From Pseudomonadota bacterium (GTDB lineage Bacteria > Pseudomonadota > Alphaproteobacteria > Sphingomonadales > Sphingomonadaceae), in contig CANJKQ010000020.1 in assembly GCA_947474905.1 (NCBI GenBank), positions 1 to 8,614 of the forward strand: DNA of 8,614 nt, in the 5' to 3' direction. The notes beneath the pieces are model-generated. The model had not been told where the DNA came from. It ran no database searches and saw only the letters and a list, made by a program, of their open reading frames with translations. This document shows, one piece after another, positions 1 to 6,180 of the stretch (its first letter is position 1; every line of letters starts with the position of its first letter). The position numbers and the translations under genes are program-made.

Positions 1-822
1 GCCACCCCCCGCCGACCCCGGCCTCTCCGGCGTCTCCGGCGAAACCCGGTACTCGATCCGGTTCACCAACTCCCCCACCGATTCCCGATCCTGCAGCAGC
101 CCCAGGCTCTGCGCCGCCGACACCGCCGCCTCCACATCGCGGTCCGTCGCCGGGAACAGCGCCGCCCGGATCGCGTGGATCGCCTCCGGGTCCCCCAACT
201 TCACCAGCGCCTCCGCGATGATCAGCCGCGTGATCCGCTGCTCGCTCGGCATCCCCGGCTGCTTCGCCGACTTCGCCGCCGCGTTCAGCATCCCCGTCGC
301 CGACCCGTCCCCGAGATCCCCCAGGATCATCGCCGCGTTCCGCCTCAGCCGCACCTCGCCCGATTCCAGCATGCTCGCCAGAGGCGTCAGGTCGACATCC
401 ACCCCGTTCTTCTTCAGCCCGTACAGCGCCGCCGCCCGCACGTCCGCCGAGGGGTCGCCCAGCAGCCGCTCCAGCGAGGGCACAACATCCCTGATCCCCC
501 ACCGCCCCGCCGCGTACGCCGCCGCGAACCGAACCCCCAGGTTCTTGTCGCTCATCCCGGCCCGCACCGCCCCCACCGCCCGCGCCGGCGCCTGCGCCAG
601 ACCCTCGATCGCGTTCGCCCGCACCTGCGCTTCGGGGTTCGACGCCAATTCAATCAACCCCTCGATCGCCCGCTCCCGCAACTCGCTCCGCTTCACCGCA
701 TCCACGTACGCGTCCGGCGGCAGCACCTCCACCCGCGCCGGCGCCCGCTCACGCACCTGAGCAGCCACCTCCGAAACCCCAACCAGCCCCGCCGCCAAGC
801 CAACGACGATCAGCTTCCGCAT
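1..822 (-). CDS. Exported HEAT-repeat protein (3' end beyond window)
   Basis: Reading the minus strand from the ATG at 820-822 gives 274 residues with no stop before the window edge, so the C-terminus is missing. The first 21 residues form a signal peptide: MRK, a hydrophobic stretch (LIVVGLAAGLVGV), then VAA before Q22 as a likely signal peptidase I site. The rest is a run of paired alpha-helices typical of HEAT/PBS-lyase-like repeats, seen around residues 48-76, 82-108, 112-138, 145-172, 193-220 and 228-255, with recurring 'VRAxAxxGL' and 'LGD' turns. Such repeats form scaffolds that bind proteins; no catalytic motif is visible. The start is supported by TAGGAG seven bases upstream (830-835). 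It lies downstream of lnt on the same strand, separated by a gap filled with repeats. The specific partner or role is unknown. Confidence 0.85.
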   Translation of the reverse strand, partial: MRKLIVVGLAAGLVGVSEVAAQVRERAPARVEVLPPDAYVDAVKRSELRERAIEGLIELASNPEAQVRANAIEGLAQAPARAVGAVRAGMSDKNLGVRFAAAYAAGRWGIRDVVPSLERLLGDPSADVRAAALYGLKKNGVDVDLTPLASMLESGEVRLRRNAAMILGDLGDGSATGMLNAAAKSAKQPGMPSEQRITRLIIAEALVKLGDPEAIHAIRAALFPATDRDVEAAVSAAQSLGLLQDRESVGELVNRIEYRVSPETPERPGSAGGG

Positions 823-829
823 CCGAATA

Positions 830-835
830 CTCCTA
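830..835 (-). promoter_or_regulatory. Ribosome binding site of the HEAT-repeat gene
   Basis: TAGGAG on the minus strand, seven bases before the ATG at 822. The tandem octamer repeat begins only four bases further upstream, so the repeat would lie in the leader next to the ribosome site. Confidence 0.6.
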
Positions 836-838
836 CCC

Positions 839-880
839 CGATGCCTCGATGCCTCGATGCCTTCTGCCTCGATGCCTTCC
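839..880. repeat. Tandem octamer repeat, copy 1 (CGATGCCT on plus strand)
   Basis: Three perfect head-to-tail copies of CGATGCCT (839-862), a short interruption (TCTGCCT), then one more copy. The array fills most of the gap between the lnt stop and the HEAT-repeat ribosome binding site. The same unit recurs at 3985-4008 and 6152-6180. Confidence 0.85.
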
Positions 881-884
881 CGTC

Positions 885-932
885 ACACCCCTTTCCCCCC
901 CGGGACAGGCCGGGTGAGGGGCTTCCTACCCC
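885..932. repeat. Dispersed palindromic repeat, diverged copy 1
   Basis: The sequence has a C-rich left arm, a short GGGACAGG centre and the arm GGGTGAGGGGCTTCC. It resembles the copies at 2607-2640, 2663-2713 and 5491-5546, all of which end in a GGGTGAGGGG-like or related arm. It starts at, and slightly overlaps, the 3' end of lnt. This is the most diverged member together with 2607-2640. Confidence 0.5.
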
Positions 933-2584
933 GCCGCAGCCGCCGCCGGCTGCGCGGCAGCCCCGCGCCTCCTCCCGCCTATCGACGCATACGCCACCCC
1001 CACACCAAGGATCGCGAGGCACGCAGGCGAAATCCACGACGAGAACCCCAAGAGCTGCGGCCTCTTCGAGTGCGGAATGGAAACCCGCTCAACCAGCACG
1101 CCCTCCGTCCATGGCGGCAATGTCACACCCCACGTTCCAAACATGATCGCAGACACCCCCGTGTTCGCCGCCCTCACCACAACGCAACCCAACTCCCACC
1201 CACGACGCGCCGCCGCACGCACATGCTCCTCACGCCCGCCCGCGTACGGCCCGAACCACCCGTCGTTCGTCACCGTCACGATCAGGTCAGCGCCCCGATC
1301 AACCAGCCCCCGCACCAGCCCCGCGTCCGTCATCTCAAAGCACACCGGCGTCGCAACCCGCACTGTTTCCCCTGCGAGACGACCCTTCGTCGGCCTCACC
1401 TCCAGCGGCATCTGATCCCGCCCCGCCGACAAATCAAACTTCATCCCCCCCGCCCCCAGCGCCAGCAACTTCCCCTCCAGCCACTTGTTCCACGAGATGT
1501 AAGGCATCGTCTCGCCGAACGGCGTCAGGTGCATCTTGTCGTACCGCCGCTCATCGACAGCGCCATCCTGCACCACGAACACGCTGTTGAACTTCCGCTC
1601 CGCCTTCCACTCCACGCCCCGCGCGCTCTCGATAAACCGCACCCCCTCCGCCGCGATCGCCCCCACGATCAGAGGCACACCAACCTCGCGCTGCAGCGCC
1701 AGCAAATCCTCATAAAACACCGTGCTCGCCACGCCCCCCGGGTACGTCAGCCGCGCCGCACGCTCCGCCTCCACCGCCTCCGCGTTCAGCGCCAAGCCCG
1801 GGAACATCGTCTCCGGCCAGACGATCACCTCCGCCCCCTTCGCCGCCGCCTCACGCGTCAGCGACTTCATCCGCTCAAAGTCCTTCACCTTCTGCTCGAA
1901 CCCCCACGCGATCTTGTTGCTCTGCGGCACGTTGCTCTGCACCACGCCCACCACCAGATACCGCGGGTCTAACTCAGGAAACAGATTGCCCGGAACCATC
2001 GCCGCAAGCACGCTCGCTGCGCACACCGCCCCGAACCCGATCCACCTGAGCCGCGTCGACCCGCGACGCCACGAGCGCAACACCGACCCCGTCAGCGCCG
2101 ACACCACCAGCGCCGTCGGCACAACCCCGAGCAGCGTCAACTCCCCGATCAGGTACCACGCGTACCCGTGGAAAATCACCTCCGCGCGCAGCGACTCCAG
2201 CCCAGCCCACAGCAGCGCCATCAGCACCCACCACCGCGTCCGCTCCCCCACCCACCGCGTCCGCCGCAGCCGCACGCCCAGCCACACGAACGCCGCCGGG
2301 TACAAGGACAGATACGCCGCCAGCACCGGCCACCCCAGCGCCGTCACGTCGATCAGCCACCGCTGATAGAAGAACCACGCCGGGAACGCGGTCGCCCACA
2401 CCGCCAGCGCCGCCTTCCGCGCATCACACGCGAACCACGCCAGCGCCAGCAGGGGCGCCAGCGACACCAGCCCCATCGGCCACCACGCCACCGGGCGAAA
2501 CGCCACCCCGAAACACACCCCGTGCGCCGCCCCCAGCAGCAAGCCCCACACCCAAGGCCGGCGCTCCACCGCGTCCCAACGCAT
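926..2584 (-). CDS. lnt: Apolipoprotein N-acyltransferase
   Basis: The 552-residue product matches the usual Lnt plan and length. The N-terminal half (about 10-200) is a set of hydrophobic membrane segments, followed by a nitrilase-fold periplasmic domain (about 208-505) and a last membrane segment (about 511-535). The catalytic triad of the family is visible: Glu258 in VIVWPETMFP, Lys350 in YDKMHLTPFGE, and Cys415 in ATPVCFEMTD; the following TNDGWFG (439-445) is also typical. Lnt transfers an acyl chain from phospholipid to the N-terminal cysteine of diacylated lipoproteins, the last step of lipoprotein maturation in the inner membrane. The C-terminus ends in an Ala-rich tail of no known role. 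A GGAGG lies about 12 bases upstream of the ATG, a rather long spacing. It sits between the acidic-protein gene and the HEAT-repeat gene on the same strand. Confidence 0.95.
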   Translation of the reverse strand: MRWDAVERRPWVWGLLLGAAHGVCFGVAFRPVAWWPMGLVSLAPLLALAWFACDARKAALAVWATAFPAWFFYQRWLIDVTALGWPVLAAYLSLYPAAFVWLGVRLRRTRWVGERTRWWVLMALLWAGLESLRAEVIFHGYAWYLIGELTLLGVVPTALVVSALTGSVLRSWRRGSTRLRWIGFGAVCAASVLAAMVPGNLFPELDPRYLVVGVVQSNVPQSNKIAWGFEQKVKDFERMKSLTREAAAKGAEVIVWPETMFPGLALNAEAVEAERAARLTYPGGVASTVFYEDLLALQREVGVPLIVGAIAAEGVRFIESARGVEWKAERKFNSVFVVQDGAVDERRYDKMHLTPFGETMPYISWNKWLEGKLLALGAGGMKFDLSAGRDQMPLEVRPTKGRLAGETVRVATPVCFEMTDAGLVRGLVDRGADLIVTVTNDGWFGPYAGGREEHVRAAARRGWELGCVVVRAANTGVSAIMFGTWGVTLPPWTEGVLVERVSIPHSKRPQLLGFSSWISPACLAILGVGVAYASIGGRRRGAAAQPAAAAAG

Positions 2585-2606
2585 GAATCAACTCTACCTC
2601 CCCAAG

Positions 2607-2640
2607 CCCTCTCCCTCCGAAAGAGGACAGGGCAAGGGGC
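2607..2640. repeat. Dispersed palindromic repeat, diverged copy 2
   Basis: CCCTCTCCCTCCGAAAGAGG followed by a degraded right arm (CAAGGGGC) lies upstream of the lnt start. It shares the CCCTCTCCC left arm and overall layout with the better copy 23 bases away at 2663-2713, so two members lie side by side in this gap. Confidence 0.55.
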
Positions 2641-2662
2641 TCAGATTGGTCCCGCGCCTTCC

Positions 2663-2713
2663 ACCCTCTCCCCTCGCGGGAGAGGGTCGTCGCGCAGCAA
2701 CGGGGTGAGGGGG
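2663..2713. repeat. Dispersed palindromic repeat, copy 3, with perfect hairpin
   Basis: ACCCTCTCCC (2663-2672) pairs perfectly with GGGAGAGGGT (2678-2687) around a five-base loop, followed by GTCGCGCAGCAACGGGGTGAGGGG. The right arm matches the copy at 5508-5540 nearly base for base. The hairpin lies about 40 bases past the stop of the acidic-protein gene, so it could also act as a 3' stem-loop, but no run of T follows on either strand, so it is not called a terminator. Confidence 0.75.
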
Positions 2714-2728
2714 CGCCTCACCGCACGA

Positions 2729-3040
2729 TCACAACTCTTCCTCTTCCTCATCGTCCTCGACAAGGTCGTCGTCGGCCTCGAGGTCGTCCTCGAACTCCTC
2801 ATCCTCGCCGAACTCGTCTTCCTCATCGTCGAGGAAGTCGTCGTCCTCCTCGTCCTCCCACTCCTCGCCCTCCCCGTCGGCCTCTTCCTCCTCCTCTTCC
2901 TCTTCCTCCATCACAGGCCGCACCGCCGGCGCCGCCCACACGCGACCGTCCTCAGCCCACCCGCCGGCCGCCCACAGATCCTCCGCGACCACCGTCGGCG
3001 CCGTCACGTCCATGTCAACCATCGCACTGTTCCCGTTCAT
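2729..3040 (-). CDS. Small protein with polyacidic C-terminal tail
   Basis: The product is 103 residues from the ATG at 3040. Residues 1-43 are an ordinary mixed, mildly hydrophobic stretch with several Trp and Ala residues. Residues 44-103 are almost entirely Glu and Asp, broken only by a few Phe, Leu, Trp and Gly. There is no signal peptide, membrane segment or metal motif. I do not recognise the family. Acidic tails of this kind occur in the RNA polymerase delta subunit and in proteins that mimic nucleic acid, but the folded domain of delta is absent, so neither function is claimed. An in-frame TTG at 3082 would add 14 residues, and ATGs at 3022 and 3013 would shorten it; no start has a clear ribosome site. 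It lies upstream of lnt on the same strand, with a 144-base repeat-filled gap between. Confidence 0.6.
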   Translation of the reverse strand: MNGNSAMVDMDVTAPTVVAEDLWAAGGWAEDGRVWAAPAVRPVMEEEEEEEEEADGEGEEWEDEEDDDFLDDEEDEFGEDEEFEDDLEADDDLVEDDEEEEEL

Positions 3041-3166
3041 GGCTCTCGTCCGCCCCGGCGCCGCGCGCCGTGTGCTCCCCAACGATGCCGATCACCCGCG
3101 ACAACACCCGGCACAGAACACACGAGCCGACACAAGCAACCACCCGTGCCAGCCAAACCGGGCGGT

Positions 3167-3194
3167 ACACTACAACTCAACCTCACGCTGTCAA
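3167..3194 (-). promoter_or_regulatory. Candidate sigma-70-type promoter for the acidic-protein gene
   Basis: Minus strand: a perfect TTGACA (3194-3189), a 16-base spacer, then TAGTGT (3172-3167), a poor -10 match. A perfect -35 is unusual in DNA this GC-rich. It would give a leader of roughly 120 bases before the ATG at 3040. The gap from 3041 to 3271 lies between two divergent genes and shows nothing else that I can support. Confidence 0.35.
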
Positions 3195-3271
3195 TCCCTT
3201 CCCCGCAACCACCGCACATCATCCGCTTCCACCCCCGATCCCCTCCCCCGCCCCCACCCGCGGCCAACACC

Positions 3272-3706
3272 TTGCCCCAACCCTCCGACGAATCCTTCCA
3301 GCCGGTTCCCGCGGTGCTCGCCCTCCTCCTCCCGGGCCTCGGGCACGCCGCCCTCGGCCAGACCCGCCGCGCCGTCCTCATCGGCGCCTCCATCCTCTCG
3401 CTCTTCGCCGGCGGCATCCTCATCGGCGGCATCGACTGCATCGACCGCCGGGAGGATCAATGGTGGTTCCTCGGCCAGGCCTTCGTCGGCCCAACCGCCT
3501 TCGCCGTCGATGCTTACCACCAATCCCTCAAGGTCAAGGACCCCGCCTCCGGCGCCCTCCGCGCCCCCAACCCCGACGAGAACCCCCGCTTCGAAAAATC
3601 CCTCGGCCGCGTCAACGAGATCGGCTCGCTCTTCACCGCCATCGCCGGGCTCCTCAACGTCATCGCCATCCTCGACGCCGCCTGGCACGCCCCGAGCCGC
3701 CGCTGA
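3272..3706 (+). CDS. Small integral membrane protein (PGLGH motif)
   Basis: The product is 144 residues if the in-frame TTG at 3272 is the start; there is no in-frame ATG, and the next choice is a GTG at 3314 that would cut into the first hydrophobic segment. Hydrophobic stretches are seen near residues 13-27, 34-54, 66-80 and 117-136. The first contains LLLPGLGHAALGQ, reminiscent of the PGxGHxxxG pattern in TM2-like and some planctomycete membrane families (perhaps DUF6677; recalled, not checked). A charged soluble loop lies between about 86 and 115. No catalytic residues are evident, so function is unknown. There is no ribosome binding site upstream of the TTG. It is followed after 15 bases by a second membrane-protein gene, with which it is probably co-transcribed. 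Confidence 0.7.
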   Translation: MPQPSDESFQPVPAVLALLLPGLGHAALGQTRRAVLIGASILSLFAGGILIGGIDCIDRREDQWWFLGQAFVGPTAFAVDAYHQSLKVKDPASGALRAPNPDENPRFEKSLGRVNEIGSLFTAIAGLLNVIAILDAAWHAPSRR

Positions 3707-3721
3707 CCCCCACGCCCCAGC

Positions 3722-3967
3722 ATGCTCGCCTACCGCCCATTCCTCGACCCCCTCCCTCTCCACGACCTCTGGTGGGTCACCATCCTCCCCCTCGCTCTGG
3801 GCATCTCCGCCGCCTACAAGGCCGTCCGAATCCCCGAAACCGATCTCGCAACCCCCCGCTACCTCCGCCACGTGCTCTCCATGACCATCCAATCCATCGG
3901 CGCCATGCTCGGCATCTGGGTCGGACTCGTCCTCCTCATCGAGTTCATCGTGCCCCTCTTCGGCTAA
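3722..3967 (+). CDS. Small two-segment membrane protein
   Basis: The product is 81 residues with two hydrophobic segments, about 17-37 (WWVTILPLALGISAAYKAV) and 55-79, the second ending the protein as IEFIVPLFG. The short connecting loop is polar (RIPETDLATPRY). I do not recognise a named family. It follows the PGLGH membrane protein by 15 bases, which suggests the two products work together or are at least co-expressed. There is no clear ribosome site before the ATG. Its 3' end converges on the terminase gene, 42 bases away across a tandem repeat. The long minus-strand frame over the same DNA is Gly/Glu-rich antisense reading. Confidence 0.7.
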   Translation: MLAYRPFLDPLPLHDLWWVTILPLALGISAAYKAVRIPETDLATPRYLRHVLSMTIQSIGAMLGIWVGLVLLIEFIVPLFG

Positions 3968-3984
3968 GACCCGCCTCCCACACT

Positions 3985-4008
3985 CGATGCCTCGATGCCT
4001 CGATGCCT
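3985..4008. repeat. Tandem octamer repeat, copy 2
   Basis: Three perfect copies of CGATGCCT fill the space between the convergent membrane-protein gene and the terminase stop codon (4010-4012). On the minus strand the array begins right after the TAG stop, as AAGGCATCGAGG and so on. Confidence 0.85.
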
Positions 4009-4009
4009 T

Positions 4010-5563
4010 CTACAAGTAACTCACCATCCCTCCCCAACCCCGCTCCAGATTCACCACCAGGTACCGCAGCGCATCCACCCAGTGATCCGGCCCCTCCTTC
4101 CGGGGCGCCGCCGATCCACCCTTCCGCTCGTACCGGTACGCCTCCATCGCCGCGATCAGCCCCGCGCACCTTTCGTGCACGAACAGCCGCGGCCCGCCGC
4201 TCGCCGGCGCCAGCCGCGCCCTGAGCAGGCCTAACCCTTCCTCCACCCCCATCCGCCGCGTCCGCACCCGCATCCCCGCGCGCTTGAGCGCCGTCACCGC
4301 GCTCACCCCGCTGTGCCCGCTCCGCTGATGCCCCGCCGGGTCGGCCCCGATCCACGCCGGCCCCTCCTCCGGCGCCCCCCTCCGTGCGCACACCGCGCGC
4401 ACCCGCTCGATCACCCGCTCCAGCGTCGCCTCCCGAGCCACCATCTCATCCACCACCCGCACCACGCCCTCGCCATCCATCCGCGCCAGCAGAAACACCG
4501 TCGGATCCGCGAACCCGAAATCCATCCCCCCGACCCACACCCCTTCCAGAGAGTCGCCCCCGACCACGTGCACCCCGCGCTCGAACTCCGGCAGCACCGC
4601 GTCTCGCATCAGCGGCCTCTCGCACAGCATCTCCGCCCTCCACGACGCCTCCCCGCTCCGACCCTTCATCGCCAGCGCATCGTCGATCACCACGTGGCCG
4701 TCCCCACGCTTCGCCCGCCCCCCGCACTCCTCCCACAGCCCGCACCCCTCGCACGCACGCCCCGCCTCGCACCGCGACAGCACCTCCGCCACTCCCCACC
4801 GGAACAGCCGCGGCGCCGGCCCGGCGCACCCCTCCCCCGCACGCGCCACCACCGACGCCATCAGCCCCGCCGGCCGGTGCATCGTGCTCAACGCCTCCAC
4901 CGCCGCGTGCGCCCACACCGCGCCGCACCGCCTCGACCGCGGCGCCAGCAGCGCCGCCGCCCACACCTCCGGATCGAACAACTCCACTTCGTCGCACCGC
5001 AACTTCTGCGGCCTCACGCCGCGCACGCTCGTCTCCGACTGCGCGCACACCTCCGCCACGCTCCCGTTCACCAGCGCCACCCGCCGCGCCGTCATCCGAC
5101 CATCCACCATCGCCCGCACCGCCGGCCGCTCGAACAGCCTCCTCAGATGCCCGTGCATCCGCTGCGATTGCTCCAGGCTCCCCCCGATCAGCCTCACCTC
5201 GATCCCCGGCTTGAACACCAGGTCCAGCAGCGTCGCCACCGCCGCGTAGAACGTCTTCCCCCCGCCCCGGCACGCCCACACCACCGCATCCCTCGACCGC
5301 GCCGCCGCCGCGCCCTCCTCGAAAAACGCGTGGCACAGGTACGCCAAGGGCCCATCCCTCGGCCGCCCCTCCTCCGCCTCCCACGCGTGCCGAGGCGCCT
5401 CCACGTCCAGCGCCGCCCGCAGCCACGCGTGCAACTGGTTCGCCGTGCGCGGCCGCACGCCGGCCACCATCCGCGCATCGCGCCACCTCCCTCCTCTCTG
5501 CGTGCGCGGGAGGGTGGTCGCGCAGCGAACGGGTGAGGGGTCTCCGCCTTCAAGTTCAAGCAT
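4010..5563 (-). CDS. Phage-type terminase large subunit
   Basis: The 517-residue product has both domains of a DNA-packaging motor. ATPase: Walker A CRGGGKT (98-104) and Walker B LRCDE (188-192), with a coupling-motif-like STMHRPAG (226-233). RNase H-like nuclease: Asp348 in GGMDFGFADP, Asp408 in GADPAG, and Asp497 (or 493) in DHWVDALRY. Between them are four cysteines spaced C-x5-C-x2-C-x5-C (265, 271, 274, 280), a probable metal site. The family cuts concatemeric DNA and drives it into a procapsid through a portal. The ATG at 5563 has GGAGG six bases upstream and overlaps the stop of the preceding gene by eight bases (ATGCTTGA), so I prefer it to the internal Met32 (5470). Residues about 6-25 are encoded by a dispersed repeat. 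No portal gene follows. Confidence 0.9.
   Translation of the reverse strand: MLELEGGDPSPVRCATTLPRTQRGGRWRDARMVAGVRPRTANQLHAWLRAALDVEAPRHAWEAEEGRPRDGPLAYLCHAFFEEGAAAARSRDAVVWACRGGGKTFYAAVATLLDLVFKPGIEVRLIGGSLEQSQRMHGHLRRLFERPAVRAMVDGRMTARRVALVNGSVAEVCAQSETSVRGVRPQKLRCDEVELFDPEVWAAALLAPRSRRCGAVWAHAAVEALSTMHRPAGLMASVVARAGEGCAGPAPRLFRWGVAEVLSRCEAGRACEGCGLWEECGGRAKRGDGHVVIDDALAMKGRSGEASWRAEMLCERPLMRDAVLPEFERGVHVVGGDSLEGVWVGGMDFGFADPTVFLLARMDGEGVVRVVDEMVAREATLERVIERVRAVCARRGAPEEGPAWIGADPAGHQRSGHSGVSAVTALKRAGMRVRTRRMGVEEGLGLLRARLAPASGGPRLFVHERCAGLIAAMEAYRYERKGGSAAPRKEGPDHWVDALRYLVVNLERGWGGMVSYL
5491..5546. repeat. Dispersed palindromic repeat, copy 4, inside the terminase gene
   Basis: The right part, GCGGGAGGGTGGTCGCGCAG followed by CGAACGGGTGAGGGG, aligns closely with 2677-2712 (GCGGGAGAGGGTCGTCGCGC and so on). 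The left arm of the palindrome is degraded here. On the minus strand it is read in frame as about residues 6-25 of the terminase large subunit. Confidence 0.7.
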
Positions 5564-5981
5564 CCCCCACCTCCGCCCCGCGCCGCTCCAGCGCCTCGCG
5601 CAGCAGCGCCTCGGTCGCCTCGTCCACCGCCGGAGCCTCCGCGCCCGCGGCGCTCTCGAGCGCGTGCGTCGGAGGCTCCAGGGTCAGCAGGTCCGCGCAC
5701 GCCTTCCGCCGCGTCTCCTCCGACTCCGCCTCCTGCGCCAGCCGCAGCAGCGCCGCCGCCGCCCTCACCCGCATGCGGCTCACCACCAGCCCCGCCCGCG
5801 CATCCTCCAGCCGCCGCAACGCCGCCAGCGCGTCCAGCGCCGTCACACCCTCCGCATCCTCGATCGCCCACCGCGCCAGTTCCTCGATCGACATCCCCCG
5901 CCGCCGCGCCACCGCCGACAGCCCCGCACCCGCCGGCGCGGCCGCCATCTCGCTCAGCAGCGACCCGTTCCTCGCGGTCAT
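5556..5981 (-). CDS. Probable terminase small subunit
   Basis: The product is 141 residues from the ATG at 5981. Residues about 20-42 (LSAVARRRGMSIEELARWAI) look like a helix-turn-helix. A central helical region (48-84) and a stretch rich in charged helix formers (86-101, ESEETRRKACADLL) recall small terminase subunits; the tail (105-141) is Ala/Glu-rich. Small subunits bind the packaging start site and regulate the large subunit. The assignment rests mainly on position directly before the large subunit, size and the helix-turn-helix, so it is inference rather than a clear family match. A GGGGGG lies five bases before the ATG. The start overlaps the stop of the 53-residue gene (ATGA) and its own stop overlaps the large-subunit start, pointing to translational coupling. 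An upstream in-frame start at 6059 would overlap the small gene and is not preferred. Confidence 0.65.
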   Translation of the reverse strand: MTARNGSLLSEMAAAPAGAGLSAVARRRGMSIEELARWAIEDAEGVTALDALAALRRLEDARAGLVVSRMRVRAAAALLRLAQEAESEETRRKACADLLTLEPPTHALESAAGAEAPAVDEATEALLREALERRGAEVGDA

Positions 5982-6139
5982 CGCTTCCCCCCTTTCGCCG
6001 CGCGCCGCGCGGCCCTCACCAACGCCGTCCCCCGGTCCGGATGCACCACGCGCAACCACCGCAACACCTCGCGCCGCTGCCGCTCCGTCAGAAAGAACGT
6101 CACCGACGACGGCAGCCCGTTAGTCGCCCGACTCCCCAT
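5978..6139 (-). CDS. Small basic protein (53 residues) in the terminase operon
   Basis: The minus strand from the ATG at 6137-6139 reads 53 codons, MGSRATNGLPSSVTFF to AAKGGKR, then TGA. The middle (LTERQRREVLRWLRVVHPDR) is an amphipathic, strongly basic helical stretch, and the C-terminus is rich in Arg, Lys and Ala, consistent with binding nucleic acid; I recognise no family. AGGGGG lies four bases before the ATG. The stop shares ATGA with the start of the probable small terminase subunit, which strongly supports translation. It lies just downstream of the ABC-GNAT gene, across the tandem octamer repeat. It may be an accessory packaging protein or an anti-repressor-like peptide; both are guesses from position only. 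Confidence 0.65.
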   Translation of the reverse strand: MGSRATNGLPSSVTFFLTERQRREVLRWLRVVHPDRGTALVRAARRAAKGGKR

Positions 6140-6151
6140 GACTCCCCCTTG

Positions 6152-6180
6152 ATGCCTCGATGCCCCGATGCCTCATGCCT
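6152..6180. repeat. Tandem octamer repeat, copy 3 (degenerate)
   Basis: GATGCCTCGATGCCCCGATG followed by CCTCATGCCTT carries about three and a half units with two substitutions. The TGA stop of the ABC-GNAT gene (6173-6175) is formed inside the array, and the ribosome site of the 53-residue gene begins directly at its other end. Confidence 0.75.

Noticed and set aside
839..880. CRISPR array
   Set aside because: The units are eight bases, contiguous and without unique spacers.
2663..2687. Hairpin as a rho-independent terminator for the acidic-protein gene
   Set aside because: The stem is strong, but no T-run follows on either strand, and the same sequence recurs elsewhere as a dispersed repeat.
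2641..2826. A 61-residue basic minus-strand frame (Arg/Ser-rich)
   Set aside because: It is an out-of-frame reading of the acidic tail's GAG/GAC codons running on into the repeat.
3191..3892. A 233-residue minus-strand open frame opposite the two membrane-protein genes
   Set aside because: Its product is a monotonous Gly/Glu/Ala/Asp mixture expected from reading GC-rich coding DNA backwards; the plus-strand frames give clear hydrophobic segments.
4313..5536. A 407-residue plus-strand frame across the terminase gene
   Set aside because: It is a Pro/Arg/His-rich antisense reading with no motif, while the opposite strand has intact terminase motifs.
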